A program made the translations under genes and the position numbers. DNA of 64,000 nucleotides from Falciphora oryzae (Eukaryota > Ascomycota > Sordariomycetes > Magnaporthales > Magnaporthaceae), in the NCBI GenBank assembly GCA_000733355.1, contig JNVV01000065.1, positions 136,726-200,725 of the forward strand. Direction: 5' to 3'. Positions within the stretch are counted from its first letter, which is position 1. Each line of letters starts with the position of its first letter. The notes beneath the pieces were generated by a model. It saw nothing but the letters and a program-made list of their open reading frames with translations, ran no database searches and had not been told where the DNA came from. Positions 31,980 to 44,384 of this stretch are shown here, piece by piece.

Positions 31980-34900
31980 ATGTCGTCGCGACGCACCGCC
32001 CCCAGTCGCAGGTGGGAGGAGAAAAAAGACATCATACTGGCCCTCGCAGCAGACAACTCCCTGAAGGAGCTTGCCAAGATGATGAGGGAGCAGCATCAAT
32101 TCACCGCGACGTAAGTTGAGCCACCATACGGGCCGCCTAGGCTGCTTGGCTAATATAAATACCAGTCTTGCACAATATGAATATCATCTGAAGGAATGGA
32201 ATGCTCCTGCCAAGAACGTGAAGCGCGGCGACTGGGCAAGAGTGATCGCCGTATACGACTCTCTCGCTTCTCAGCATGGAACCATCCGGGTTCTTGTCAA
32301 CAATTGCCCTCTCTCTACGACCAAGCTCCAGAGAAACAGACGGCTATACGCCTCTACTGAATCGGATTCACTTTGCCACACTGCTCGTAAGTGTCTTCAA
32401 AGTTTCGGGTTGCACTACATGAAGGGCGATTGTCAAGCTAACAAGTTCCATCTCTGGCACAATCAGGTGGAGAAGCCTCCTTGCCCGAGATTGTATCTTT
32501 CCAGTTGCGATCTGCGGATGGGACATGGCTGCCAGTTGACCCAGGCCCTCGAAGCAGAGGGCCCGGAGACGAACCAAGCCTCGGGCTAACGCACATCGGC
32601 GATACAATCCTAATGCCCGACCTAGTTTCCGACTTCTTGGGAACAGAGGACGTATCGCGTGAAGAGGACACGAGCTTTTGGATAACGACCCCACCGCCCG
32701 GGATCTCACTTCATTCCCGAGCCTCCGGTTCCTTGATGACAAGGGATGGGTCGAGGGCAGAAGAGGACGGTGACTGTTTCACGCCTTGTCTACCGCCTGG
32801 AGAACCTGCCTTTTCAAGTGACCTCAACGGCCAGCTGTTCTCAGCCTTATCGCCAGCACTGCCGAGTCCACCATCGCGGTTCAGTGGACTCGACATCAAC
32901 GCAATTGCCGCAGAATTCCAGGTTATAAATGGCGTCCCGCTTCCGTTCGAGAAGCCAATCGAAATACTTACTCGGCAGCTGCAATCACTGTTTCTTGGCT
33001 TTGAGAAACATCCGATACACACTGGTAGGAGGAATATCCCCTCATTAGCCTTGCTATTCTTTTGTAAACTGACAATCTGTAGATCCTTGGGATTTACGTC
33101 CAGGTCGCAAAAAGTCGAGAGAATCATTCTCGTCCTATCAGCGAGCTGCCGATTCTCGTATGCCAGCACTCGGCTACTGTTTCAGGCTCAGTATGCCAGA
33201 GTACATCAACCACATACTTCCAGGGACCCGCCTCAGCACGACTGGCTATGAAAATCGTCTGGAAGCCAACGTGCTGGGCACCGATGTCCCGCGGTGGGTG
33301 CTGTTTGCCATGGCAAACGACTTCGCAGGCCTGAAGGATGCCGAAATCTGCGAGATTGTTCCCATGCTCTCCCAATCTAAAGGTGGCAGCCTGCTCATTC
33401 AGCAATTATTGCGGAAAAAGAAGAGTCCCCACGTCAAGGCACTCGCAGAGAGCCTCCTCAAAGCATCTATCGAAGCCCAGAACGTCACTGCCTTCCGGCA
33501 AGTCTTGGCCAGTGGGGCTGTCGATATCGACACAGTTGTTTGTCTTGTCGACAAGGGGAGATACACCGCCATCGAAAGGAGCGCCGCCTTGCAAAATCTT
33601 TCCCTTGTTCAAGCTATCTTGGCTGCGCAACCAAAGGTTGTAGAGTCAAGTGGGGCCCTCGGCTGGGATTGTGCCTTCGGTTGTCTCATCGAATCCCTCA
33701 ATCGACGCGATGGCTCCATTAGTCCGGAGTTCGAGAAGATCGCCAATCTTCTTCACACGGCCGGTGCTTTGATCCTTCCAACGCACCTATCCCGGCTGAC
33801 AATGGAAGGAAACGTTGGACTCAAACTTGCGTTGAGTCTGGCGTCGAGAATAGCACCAATGCAACATCAAGGGTTCATCAAGGCCGGATTCTTAACACAC
33901 GCCGTCGTAGGCTTCCAAGACGAAATGATGGCCCTGAGCTTTATCAACAGCATACTTGATACCTGCTACGATGAGCACCAATGGGCATGCAGTCATCGGA
34001 AGAACTATCTGCACGAATTCCAGAAGGGGCTCATTGAAAGTGCCGAGGCGGGTTACTTCAACCTGGTAAAGCTACTCCTCCCTTTCAGCAAAGTCGGGAA
34101 TGGATGTGTGTTTCTTCGCGCATCGATTTACGGCGGGAGCAAAGAAGTTGTCGACCTAGCCCTCTCCCTGGACCCTGACCTCAAGGGCCCGGCCGAGGCG
34201 TGCATGCGTCGGGGGTTTGTCACAACTCCCCTGGCTGAAGCGATACGGGCTCAAAGGGAGGATCTGATTCGGGTTTTGGAAGAAAAGCGGTGCTTGGAAT
34301 ACCTTCAAATGGAGGGACATTTCAAGGCAGCTATCGCGGCGGCATCGGAAACTCGGAACCTGGCGTACGTGCAAAAACTTTTCCAACACCACCCTTGGGT
34401 CTACGTCAAGGACATACAGGAGGCGGTGCAGGTGTCGACTGAAGCAGGGCACGACGAAATCGCATACGCCCTGGTTGCCGCGCACTCGGCAGGAGACATC
34501 CTAACTGCAGCGGTATTTCGGCGTGATTGGCCCGTGGTACACACTATCCTGGACTCTGGCCCTGACATTCTGCACCCGCAAAAACACTACGGGCTACTCA
34601 CGGAGTGGAACGGACACGAATCGCATTGGGACAGCTTGTTCGCACATCTAATTCTGAGGGGTGACCAGCAACTGATCCTGAAGGCGGCCAAAGTCTTTCC
34701 GGTGAAAACAAACATGGACAGACATTGGGAAGTACCCTGGGCAAACATAAACAGGGAGGTCCTGCCATTTCTGTGTGAACACAAGCTCGTCTCACGGCGC
34801 TGCCTAACACTTTATCTCCAGCAAGCCCTCGAAAAGAAAGACGACGATATGGTCAGCCTCGCCACCAGGCTGGGAGCGAATCCAGTCGACGGGCTCGTGT

Positions 34901-35841
34901 TGGAGCTTGCTGTCATTCACAGCCCACATCTCCTGCCTTTTCTTCTAAAACAGGTACCACGGCCGGTGCTCGAGTTTGTGGCTCAGGAGATCGAGGACAG
35001 GAAGCCGAAGAAGACCACTACCTGGAGTGCAATACAGTCAGCGCTCGAGCAGGGACTGCCGGGCTTGCCCTCGCTGAAGGCACTATTCGAATCTGGAATA
35101 GTCAACATGCCAACACTCCAGATGTGGTTCAGTTCCGGCAGTCATTTCTACTGCCTTGTCGACCTCAGAAAGGCCATCATTGCAACACGAGGAGGCCACG
35201 ATAGCCTTGCTGTGGTGGAATTTCTTCTCGACAGCGGGTGCGATCCGAATACACACGAGCTTGCGGCGGACGTTACGACAAAGCAGCCATATGTGCACTC
35301 ACAACCCACAGCTCTTCTGGAAGCAGTCGCCACGAACAACACCCGCCTGGTGGAATTACTCCTACAAAAGGGCGCCAGAGTCAACCGGGGAGCGTGGCTG
35401 CCGGACAGAACCCCGCTCCAGAAAGCCGCCCAGCTGGGCTATCTCGACATTGTGAAGCTTCTGCTCGACCACGGCGCCGACGTGAACGCGCCGGCGGCCT
35501 ATGGCTGTGGTGGGACGGCACTGCAGCTGGCAGCTGTCAGCGGAAACTGTGCCGTCGCTTGCGAGCTGCTTGAACGAGGTGCCGACCCGCACATGGCGCC
35601 GTCTCAATTTGAAGGGAGACGACCGCTCGAGGGGGCGGCCGAGCGCGGCCGAATGAGTATGATCGAGCTTCTGTGGGAATACTGCGGGGGCAGCTTTCCC
35701 GACAGTGTCGTTGATCGGGCAATGGAGCTGGCAAAGCGTGAGGGCCACATGGCATGCAGAGAGCTGCTCGGAAGTCTGAGGGCAGCGAAGAGGCAGCTTG
35801 ACGATGTCGCGTGTGTGGACTGGACGGCACCGGTATTTTAG
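31980..35841 (+). CDS. Clr5-domain protein with C-terminal ankyrin repeats
   Basis: Four exons join in phase: 31980-32110, 32166-32386, 32467-33024 and 33083-35841, giving 1222 residues. The N-terminus is a Clr5 domain (PF14420): RRWEEKKDIILALAADNSLK, MMREQHQFTAT, then across intron 1 QYEYHLKEWNAPAKNVKRGD. Clr5 domains occur at the N-terminus of many fungal proteins and may bind nucleic acid or protein; no defined role can be assigned. A long middle region has no family that I recognise. Ankyrin repeats lie at about 35200-35690 (VVEFLLDSGCDPNTH, RLVELLLQKGARVN, TPLQKAAQLGYLDIVKLLLD, TALQLAAVSGNCAVACELLE). The gene appears intact, unlike its allorecognition-type neighbours. Confidence 0.8.
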
Positions 35842-36061
35842 GGGATTGGTTGGAACGGCGTTTTTGGAGTGGGCTGATGCTTCTTCTCTTACTTTTGTAT
35901 TGGGCTCCATGAGTGTATTCCATGGTAAATATGATAGGGTCTCGCCAGCGAAAGCCCCAAACTGGGCAGCGCACACATCGAGGCAGTCTTCGAGGGCGCA
36001 TCTTCACGAGTATATCATTTCGGGTGTGCGATTGCTTCCTAACAGCGACAGTACGACGCCA

Positions 36062-36844
36062 TCACCTGAGGCGGATACCAACTTCAAGCGAGCTCGCCTT
36101 TCTTGGCCTCTGCTTGACAGCCTTGCCCACCGTCCTCCCATCGTGCCTCCCATAGCCCGTAGGAGGCGCAGTAGCCGCCACAACGCCTGACATGGCAACA
36201 TCGGCGCCGCCACCCGCCCCGTCGTCGCTTCCGTCGCCATCGTTGTCGCTCCTCTCCTCGTCATACTCGTACGTGTCGACGCCGCTCACCGTATTTGTGT
36301 AGAGCCGGACAACACAATCCCCGCGGCGCTGGAACACGGCCGCCGTCTTGAGCGCCTTCTCGATGTTCTGCCCGCCCGTGCCCACAACAAGGACGTCGAA
36401 CCGCTCGTCCCCCGCCTCTATCCCGTCCTCACCATCCTCCCTCTCCCTCCCACCGCCGCGGCCCACGTGACCACCACCCCTGGCGCCGCCTCTCCTCTTG
36501 CCAGCAGCGCTCCCTGTTGATGATGCGCCGTGCAGGCTCTGGGAGAGGACGCCGCGCGGGCTCTTGTCCAGCAGCTTCTGGACGCGCTTGAGGACGGCGA
36601 CGAGCGGCGTGCCGCGGCGGATGTCGATGCGCCGCTTGGGCGCGAGGTGCGGGTCCTCACGCGTCGCGTTGGCCGGCGGCCGGTTCCGCGCCGTGTTGAG
36701 GCTCCGGCTTATCATCTTGGCGCCCTGCGGCAGCCGCGCCTTCTTCAACGCCGCCGCTGGTCTGGATGGTAGCTCCGCCATGAGCGCGAGTTGTGTTGCT
36801 GGTGGTGTTGGGCCTGTCGCGGCGTCTGGTGACGGGTTGGCCAT
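36062..36844 (-). CDS. pop7: RNase P/MRP subunit Pop7 (Rpp20-like, Alba family)
   Basis: A single exon of 260 residues starting at ATG 36844. The Alba-type core is split by a long insert: RIDIRRGTPLVAVLKRVQKL, then FDVLVVGTGGQNIEKALKTA, then DCVVRLYTNTVSGVDTYEYD. This matches the Pop7/Rpp20 family, which with Pop6 binds the P3 domain of RNase P and MRP RNA for tRNA and rRNA processing in the nucleus and nucleolus. The insert (GKRRGGARGGGHVGRGGG) and the acidic C-terminal tail are low complexity, and make the protein longer than the roughly 140-residue yeast form. The open frame extends upstream past the ATG, but that part does not look like protein. Confidence 0.8.
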   Translation of the reverse strand: MANPSPDAATGPTPPATQLALMAELPSRPAAALKKARLPQGAKMISRSLNTARNRPPANATREDPHLAPKRRIDIRRGTPLVAVLKRVQKLLDKSPRGVLSQSLHGASSTGSAAGKRRGGARGGGHVGRGGGREREDGEDGIEAGDERFDVLVVGTGGQNIEKALKTAAVFQRRGDCVVRLYTNTVSGVDTYEYDEERSDNDGDGSDDGAGGGADVAMSGVVAATAPPTGYGRHDGRTVGKAVKQRPRKASSLEVGIRLR

Positions 36845-37412
36845 TTTTAGGGGGTTGGTTTTTGAGTTTGGACAGGGGCTGTTGTCTCTCTGAGCACCCC
36901 AGAGTCTTACAATACCGTCCAGTCGATGAGTGATCCAGCCAGGAGCTTTGGTCTGGGCTGTGTAATACCTGGCGGATGATACGAAAAAGGACACTTTTCG
37001 ATGGTGATAGTGTTCGTGTGAAACGTGGTCCACGTGCAAGAGACGATGCAAGCCAGGCGAAACCCGAATCTTGCGCCCGTTCCCAGGAGTCCGAGTCTGG
37101 CGCAAAGTGACGGCAGGGCCCCACGCATAAATCGGCGCTAGCCCATACCGCCTGCCTATTACAGCCACCAAGTACTGCCTGCACCGGCCAGCTGCGTCAC
37201 ATAGGTGGAGCCGGCGAACTGCCCGTCGCGCGCGCAACGGCGTGACGCCAAAGACGACAACCTCAATGGACAGAGTGTTTCCTTTGGCCGGAGGCAGCAA
37301 CCATTTCTCCAGGCTTCCATCCGAGCTAGGACTAGGACCAGCAGCTTCGAGGATGCGTGCGCCCAAGGCCAGCGGCTGATTGACAAAGGGGACACATCAA
37401 CGCCATCCGACA

Positions 37413-38744
37413 ATGTCGGTCGCAATCTGGCCACCTCTCTCCGCGGCCGACCTCAAAATCGCCGTCGAGGACACCCAGGTAAGTCTGGAGCTCCCCGTCT
37501 TCTCCCGCATCTCTCCTGCTGTAGACTGCCTCGCTCGTTGAAGGAACAACCGCAACATGCTGATCGACATCGCGACCGGCCTCAAGCGCCGCGAACTAGA
37601 GTGGCTCCTGGACGAGCTGCACGACACGCTCAAGAACCTCAGGCATGGGCTCGAGGACTGCTACGCCCTGCTGGCCCCCATCGACCCGGGCTCCACCCTC
37701 GTCGTCAGCACCCCGCGCAACGAGGCCGTCAAGGGCCACATCACCCGCGTCGGCACCCGCATCGTCAAGGGCACTTTATCCCTGAAGCTCCGCACCATCC
37801 CGTCGCAGACGCTCTCGCTCGACCCGAACCACCCCATCCATCTCGCGCCCCTCACCCACCTGCACGAGCTCCTGACCGACGCCCTCGACGTCCTCACCCA
37901 GACCCTCGCCCACCTCCCGGAGCCGGGCACCTCGAAGCAAACCAGAATAAATGACCCCCTGAGGTCCCCCAACCCCGGCGCAGCGGCCTTCGTCTCGGCC
38001 CAGCTCCGCCTCCTCTCCGCCTCGCTGGCCGAGGCCTCCGCCGTGCTCAAGGGCCCGCCCGTGACGGCGCCCGACCCGGCATGGACGACCCTGTCCGCCG
38101 CGCCCTCGCACTTCCTCCCGCCCCCCGCGCCCCCGCCGTCCCACAACCCCCTGCAGAGCCTGCAGTCCTCCCTCCCCTTCTCCACCGGCGGCAGCAGCAG
38201 CGACCACCACCATAGCCACTCCTCCTCCCACACGCACCACCATGGGTCAGATGCGGCAGCAATGGCAGCGGCCCTGCAGAACGTCTCCGTCTACTTCGGC
38301 ATCCAGGAGTCGGCCCTGGTGCTCTGGGTGCGCGCCCTCGAGCCCGCCGACGCCCCCGTCAGCGTCGGCATGAAGTTCGCCCTGGCCATCGGTACCGCCC
38401 GCCGCCTTGAGCACGATGAGAGCGAGCGCATCTTCGGCTACTGCTGTGCGGGGCTCGACGGCCGCCCCGCCGTCCACGGCGGGGGGAGGTCCCACGGCCC
38501 GGGCTCCCCGACTTCTCTCAAAAGGTCCATGTCGCAGCAGTTTCTCGGCGGCGGCGGCGGTAGTGGGAACGGTGGCGGTGCCAAGAAGGGCCCCGCTCAG
38601 GTCTACGTTCGCGAAAAGATTCGCGTGGAGAGCGCTGACCCCAGCCTGCTGTCGCTATCTGCCAAGCTCGGCGCGTTGAGCAACACACTGAGCATGGCCA
38701 GGCGGAATCTGGCCGCCGTGATGGGCGAAGAGATGGAAGAATGA
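37413..38744 (+). CDS. rav2: RAVE complex subunit Rav2 (Rogdi leucine-zipper family)
   Basis: Exon 1 (37413-37478) encodes MSVAIWPPLSAADLKIAVED and ends CAG|GTAAG. The acceptor that gives the family junction (EDTQ then RRELEWLLDEL) is at 37586, making an intron of 108 bases. Conserved Rogdi_lz (PF10259) segments follow: LHDTLKNLRHGLEDCYALLA, GSTLVVSTPRNEAVKG, and later IQESALVLWVRALEP. RAVE helps assemble the V1 and V0 parts of the vacuolar H+-ATPase. A His/Ser-rich linker (38195-38250) and a poly-Gly stretch are lineage-specific low complexity. The acceptor at 37543 would put the frame out of phase, which is why 37587 was chosen as the exon start. Confidence 0.85.
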
Positions 38745-39093
38745 GGAACATGTCATATGACCCAGTGTAAGGTGTAATGCGAAACGAGGAGCCAGTTAGG
38801 ATGGCATCTTCCATTCTAGAGAGAATATGCTGTATCATGACCAGATATTTAACCAAACACGCCGAGCGGCCAGACCATAAAACGAGAGTGTCTGCAAGGA
38901 AACTGAAGAATGCATGGTAGACAGACAGAAGAAAAGTATCGCAAGCGCCACGATGCTCCCACACAAATGGCATAGGTTGAAGCGACAGCTTGTAGAGCAT
39001 GGCTCTAGGAACCAAAAAAAAACAATGCTCGCAACGCGCGGTCGCGTCAAAAAGGGGCCGTCATGAACCCGCCCAACAGCCACGACGTCCGTT

Positions 39094-40300
39094 CTAGGCC
39101 ACCGGGGACCAGGGCATGGGGACGAGAACGCGGGACTTCATGCTCTGGATCAGCGGCACCGTCTTGTGGACCGTCTCGCTCCAGCCGGGGATGCTCCAGC
39201 TCTTCTCGCGCGTGATCTTGCGCTGCTCTAGGTCGGCAAACTGCCACAGGTGGTGGACTGTGTTGAGCTCGCCGATCTGGACGAACCAGGCGCCGACGCC
39301 CTCCATGACCTCGCGGCGGGCCTTGAGCCCGCGCCGCCAGTGCGTCTCCCACTCGAGAAGGTTGCCCGGGTGGAGCGTGTACGACCGCAGCTCGAAGACG
39401 CCGCCGAGGTGCCGCGGGGGCGTCGTGGGCCAGAACGAGAACTCCTGCATTAGCGACGAGTTGTTGGACCGGATGAGCGAGTTGAGCTTCTTCTCGAACC
39501 CGGGGAACTCGGGGTGCCGCGAGATGGTGTTCAGGGACGCGTGGTATCCCGTGTACCGTTGGTACTCCCAGATATGGACTGTGGGAGGGATAGCACGTGT
39601 CAGATAAGGATGCCGTACTCTGGAGGATTGCAGGTGAACCATCACTCAACTTACCAAACGTATTGCAGTCGCCAACCTCGGTGCGCCAGCTCCCCACAAG
39701 ATGAACCTTATTCTCGGGATCGGAGGCTATGCGGGGATACCACTTCCCGATTAGGTCCATGTACTCCTCGGTCTTGTCGTGCTTGACCTCGTGGAAGACA
39801 ATGGTGTGGACGTATTTGCCGCGGGCGAGGACCTGGCTGAAGCTGGCCTCGATCTGGGCGTCCATCTCGCGGCCCTCCTTAGTGCCGTAGATCAGGTTCG
39901 TTAGCGGGCCGAGCTTGCGCGCCGGCTCGTGCGACGCCGTCTCGGCCGCTCGCCCTTTGGCGGTGCTGAGTGAGCCCAGGCCCTGGACGGTGCCGGGGAT
40001 GAAGCTGTCCGCGACGGAGCCGCCGTCGCCCTCCTTGGGGGCCGACGACGACGGCGTGGAAGAGGAAGAAGGGGCGGGGGAGGACTTGGGAGTGGACAAA
40101 CTGGCATCGCGCTGCTTCTGCGCCTCTAGGAGCTGCGTCCGGAACGCCTTCTGCTTTTCGACGAATTCTGCCTGCCGGTCGGGTTCGATGTCGGCCAGGG
40201 ACGGCGTGCGCTTCTGAGAGCGAGCCACGGCCGTAGTGGCGAAGCTCCGGGCCCCGCGCAGCGGGGCAGCTGCCTCTCGGAGGACACGACGGGAGAGCAT
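39094..40300 (-). CDS. mitochondrial NIPSNAP-family protein
   Basis: Exon 1 (40300-39655) and exon 2 (39578-39094) join phase 1 across TTTG|GTAAG...CACAG and encode 376 residues. The N-terminus (MLSRRVLREAAAPLRGARSF) is a typical mitochondrial presequence, and a Ser/Pro linker follows. Two NIPSNAP (PF07978) repeats come next: KYVHTIVFHEVKHDKTEEYM with NTFVHIWEYQRYTGYHASL, and GGVFELRSYTLHPGNLLEWE with VHHLWQFADLEQRKITRE. Family members are ferredoxin-like dimeric proteins of the mitochondrial matrix; the fungal role is not defined. Confidence 0.85.
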
Positions 40301-41547
40301 GGCGGGCGGCGGGTATAGATAAGGGGTGTGGCTGCTCCACGGAGGTATCAGAAACCTGGGCAGCGACTTTCCGAGCGAGTATTCACGTCCGACGAAATGG
40401 ACAAGGTCGCCCGAATGGTCTCGGGCGGCCTTTCCGTTGCGCCTGAAGCGAGCCGAGGTTTGCTTGTAGCGGAAGAAATTGAGCCCGCGTGCCTCAACGG
40501 TTGGCGGCAAAGCTAGCCAAGCACGAGATGTAGCTTGGGAGAACCCGAGGATTGTCGGGATCCTACTGGTGGGCTTTCGGTTGGGGTGTGCGCGTGCGTG
40601 GGTGTGGTATGATCGATAGCGGGCAGGCAGGCAGGCAATAGCAGAAGACGTCCGGGCGGACGAGCAGGCTCCTAAAGTGGTAGGCTGTAATAGCAGCAAC
40701 AGCAGAAGCAGCAAGCGGTGCACAGCACGGGCAGGGAGGTTGGGTTGGGTAGCAGCCAAGTCGGCGGCAGCGGGCGCAGGGGATAACGCGGTATCTCGGC
40801 GTGACCTGCAGGCAAGGGGCGAGAGGACGAGAGGCAGATAAGTCGCACGTCCCGCGGCAACGACGCAGCGCACGGCACGGCACTAGCAACGACGAGGAAA
40901 GGGCCGCGACAAGCAGGGCCAAAGTGATGAGGGGAAAAACGCGGAGAGGGAGGGCGAAATGGAGGGTGAGGCTGGTGGCTAATTGGATGGATTGTATTGG
41001 CGAGAAGTCGGGAATCTGGGACGAGTTAAATGCAGCCCGCAAAGCACCCCGCACTTGCACTGCGGTTCGGTGGTGGCTAAGAGCTCTGGTCTCGAGATGG
41101 GAGGGAAGATGGTTGCAGGGGAGAGGAGCCAAGCGGAAAGGGGACGGCCCTAAGCACAGGCCGGCTCCAGCAGAGGGAGCTCAGCTGTGCATGAGCGCAG
41201 ATTGGTCGGCGCTGGCGCCAGCTTCATTGAGTTTGCGGGGAAATCGGGTGACATCACCCTGCTCCATGTGCCAGCTGGGTGGAGCTCGCCAGCCGGCAGA
41301 AACAGCGCTGGGCTGACTGCCTGACTCTGGGCAGCAGTGCACGTGCCATGGCACGACCCCGATGGAATCTGGCCTGAGGCAGCAGTTTCGGCACCGGACG
41401 GCCCCATTGCGAAAAAGGCTCGTTTGGTTTGGCGGCGGAAAAGACGACGACAAGGGAAGCTCCAGTCTAGCTCAACGACATCACCTCCATTGCCGCCTTT
41501 CCACACCCGACCAAACACCCCTTACAGCCGTCAATCGAACCGTCAAG
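40301..41547. other. divergent promoter region, no gene seen
   Basis: 1.2 kb between the divergent NIPSNAP and ATP18 genes, both mitochondrial. The 189-residue minus frame at 40563-41132 is Pro/Cys/Arg-biased and judged a chance frame. Confidence 0.5.
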
Positions 41548-42009
41548 ATGTCTTGGCTCGGAGTTGTCGCCCCCAAGAAGTTCCCGACGCCAGTCCGTAC
41601 GTCAATTGCCGCCCGCCGACTCCGTGCCCAGCCCTGCTCCCTCCGAGCCTCTTCCGAACCCAGCAGCTAACCAATTCCCCGTACAGTGAAGCCGATGGCG
41701 CCCTTCTTCGCTGCCGGTATGTGATTGTCCATGTCCGACGACGGTTCCGAGCGACCTGCGCGCCGTGCCCACGTCTGGTTCCTATGGAGAGAATGGGTGG
41801 AATTCGATCCGGTCGGTTCTCGGCGCTTGGATTCTGACACGCTGCAAACAGGCCTGGTCATCGCCTACGGCATCAACAGCGCACAGAACGCCATGATGAA
41901 GGGTACGTTGCACGCGCCGTAGTCTTGGACCCAACGACCGGTCTGCTGACAGAACTCTGCAGGCGACGAGTGGAAGAACGACCCTAGGAACAAGGGCGCG
42001 AAGCACTAG
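41548..42009 (+). CDS. atp18: mitochondrial ATP synthase subunit J (Atp18)
   Basis: Four tiny exons (41548-41596, 41687-41716, 41852-41902, 41963-42009) assemble in phase into 58 residues. The N-terminus, MSWLGVVAPKKFPTPVLKPM, carries the family signature PTPVLKPMxPFFAAG, then one membrane helix (GLVIAYGINSAQNAMM) and the conserved end EWKNDPRN. Subunit i/j sits in the membrane Fo part of the F1Fo ATP synthase and supports its assembly and dimerisation. No open frame longer than 60 codons covers it, so simple ORF finding misses this gene. Confidence 0.9.
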
Positions 42010-42923
42010 ATACGGGCCGCGAGGAACGCAACCGACTTTGGGGGACATGATCTTGTTTACCGGCACGGCGTGAATCACGGGAAACCCGGCGCGCCCCGTC
42101 ACCGCTTAGAATTTGGCGCAACTGTACCATAGAGGTCGAAACAAAAGGAAACGATGCATCAACGCTCGTCTTGAACAAACTTCAGCGGCCCAAGCGAAGC
42201 TGCATCGACGGAACCTCGTGAGAGATTCTTGGGCCACTTGGCCTTGTGGCTCCTCTGGGACTTGGGAAGCATAGTGTCCCGGTGCGACTGTTGATGGACC
42301 TTCCCTTTTTCCCATGTTGCACATCGACTCGAACCGGCAAGACGCCTTGCGAGGTTATCGTAGCCCTATCTGCAATCCAATTACAACCTTGGTCCTGGCC
42401 GCGTCGACACATCGCCCTGTAGGGTCTCCTCACAACCCAATTATGAGGGAAACGTCAAGAACAGGACTCGGCGAGGCCGGCCAGAACATGTGTGATAAGG
42501 GGGGAAGGGGATATGGCTGGCCCAGATCCTAACCGGCTACTCGGCCTGGGTCTCCAAGTCTGCGCCAACTGCCACGACGAATTTCTGTCTAAATGTATGG
42601 TGGGGTACGACAACCAGGTATACCTAGATATCAATCGCCTCTCTGGCCCTGCATGGAAAATTCGCCAGTATTCCCTTCCGCGATGACTCTTTCGCCGAGG
42701 GTGGATTGGTTATCCTGGACCAGCCACAAAGGGGGTTTCAAACGTTTGGCTGTGGAGCTGACAAATGTGGCCCTCCGATAAAAGCGTCATACACAACCCA
42801 GCCGCGTTTCGCCAGATAATGCGCATCGCATTCCCGTGTTTGAAATCTGGATTGTTGCGCGTCAATAGTAGAAGGGTCCTTGGAGCAGCGGCAGTTTTAA
42901 CCACCGGGCGGGTTTGCACAACG
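42010..42923. other. intergenic, no gene seen
   Basis: The 3' flank of atp18 and promoter of the hydrolase gene. Small frames here lack protein character. Confidence 0.5.
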
Positions 42924-43895
42924 ATGGCATCGGCCGGCAGCCAAACACCACAGTCTGGCGCCGATGCCGCGGCTGCCAGGAAGAAGCAGCCCGTGGCGAA
43001 ACCGGCAAAGAAGGATATTAGAATATTAATGCTTCACGGTAAGGAAAACTTCCCCGGTCTCGTGAATTCCGGGCCAGCATCGTCCCCGGGAGATGGTCGA
43101 TGGAGGAGGGCCCCCTGGACCGACGTTTTAACCCCCACCAGCCCGACCAAGAAGCTGACCCCCGAAACCCGTGCAGGCTTCACCCAATCCGGCCCGCTCT
43201 TCCACGCAAAGACGCGCGCGCTGGAGAAGCTCCTCGTCAAGACCCTGGCGCCCTGGAACCTGCTGCCGGTCCTTCACTACCCGACGGGCCCCAACCGGCT
43301 GCAGCCCGCCGACATCCCCGGCTACTCGGGCGACGCCGACGAGGACCCGCGCGCGCAGGACTCGTGGGCCTGGTTCCGGCGCGACGAGGCCTCGGGCTCG
43401 TACCGCCTGCTGTCCGACGGCATGCGGACCATCGCCTCCACCATCCGCGACCTGGGAGGCGTCGACGCCGTGCTCGGCTTCAGCCAGGGCGGCGTCGTCA
43501 CGGCCATGGTGGCCGCCGCCCTCGAGCAGGACCCGGCCCGGCCCGTCCCTGCCGACGGCGACTGGGCCTGGGTGACGGAGCTGCGCGAGGCCAACGGGGG
43601 TAGACCGCTGAAATTCGCCGTCGTCTACAGCGGCTTCCTGGCCACGCCGCCCGAGCTGGCCTGGCTGAGCGAGCCGGTGCTGGCGACGCCGACGCTGCAC
43701 TTCATCGGCAGCCTGGACACGGTCGTGGACGAGTCCCGCAGCAGGGCGCTGGTCGCGCGGTGCAGGGACTCCATCGTGGTAGAGCACCCGGGCGCACACT
43801 ACGTGCCCATCAGCAAGGAGTGGGCCATGCCGCTGCTGGGGTTTGTCAAGAAGCGGTGCGTCGACGACGAGCAGGCCAAGGAGGCTAATTTGTGA
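42924..43895 (+). CDS. FSH1-type serine hydrolase (alpha/beta hydrolase, PF03959)
   Basis: Exon 1 starts at ATG 42924 (MASAGSQTPQSGADAAAARK) and ends at 43038. Exon 2 (43177-43895) restores the family motif ILMLHG-FTQSGPLFHAKTRAL. The 138-base intron is a multiple of three and has no stop, so the unspliced reading is also open but splits that motif. Catalytic elements are the nucleophile elbow GFSQGG, the acid in FIGSLDTVVDESRS and the His in VEHPGAHYVP. FSH1-family enzymes are small cytosolic esterases of uncertain natural substrate; some related ones act in polyketide clusters, but this one sits among housekeeping genes. Upstream in-frame ATGs at 42765 and 42822 would add a basic leader and cannot be excluded. 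Confidence 0.85.
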   Translation: MASAGSQTPQSGADAAAARKKQPVAKPAKKDIRILMLHGKENFPGLVNSGPASSPGDGRWRRAPWTDVLTPTSPTKKLTPETRAGFTQSGPLFHAKTRALEKLLVKTLAPWNLLPVLHYPTGPNRLQPADIPGYSGDADEDPRAQDSWAWFRRDEASGSYRLLSDGMRTIASTIRDLGGVDAVLGFSQGGVVTAMVAAALEQDPARPVPADGDWAWVTELREANGGRPLKFAVVYSGFLATPPELAWLSEPVLATPTLHFIGSLDTVVDESRSRALVARCRDSIVVEHPGAHYVPISKEWAMPLLGFVKKRCVDDEQAKEANL

Positions 43896-44384
43896 TGAGA
43901 TCGAAGGGGAAATGGAAGGAAACAGTGTTGGAGCAATGCGGTTTCTGGGCTGTAGAGTTACAACGACACATACATATACCAAAATAGACGATAGACAAGA
44001 CGCCCTCGTTGCCATGGACTATTTCCCACGCTTTCCAAGGCCCATAGATATCAGAGGGACCGACGTGACTCCGAAGCTTGTTGGTTGAAGAAGCAGTGGT
44101 TCTATTCCGTCCCCGAAATCGTCAAGGGGCCAACCAAATTCTAGTAGAATCATACAATTACGCCCGTCTTGTTATTCGTTTTTTTTTTCTGGCCACTGAA
44201 CACCGATGAAGCCCGCGCTTGAATGCGAGAAAGAGAAAAAGGTCCAAGTCCGTCTATTTGGTCTCTGGGCCCACTTTCCTCATCCATGGCCCGATGCCGT
44301 CACCCTCACGGAAGCCGACTATCGCCCTGGCTCTGGGGATGCCTTGTGACGCCTCGCTCTCCTAAAGGCCCAACTCTTTCCCCT

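Noticed and set aside
40563..41132. 189-codon minus-strand frame
   Set aside because: It lies in a divergent promoter region, is rich in Pro, Cys, Arg and Leu with no domain, and has no splice or start support.
43128..44015. 295-codon minus frame over the FSH1-type hydrolase
   Set aside because: Antisense shadow of a gene with clear catalytic motifs.
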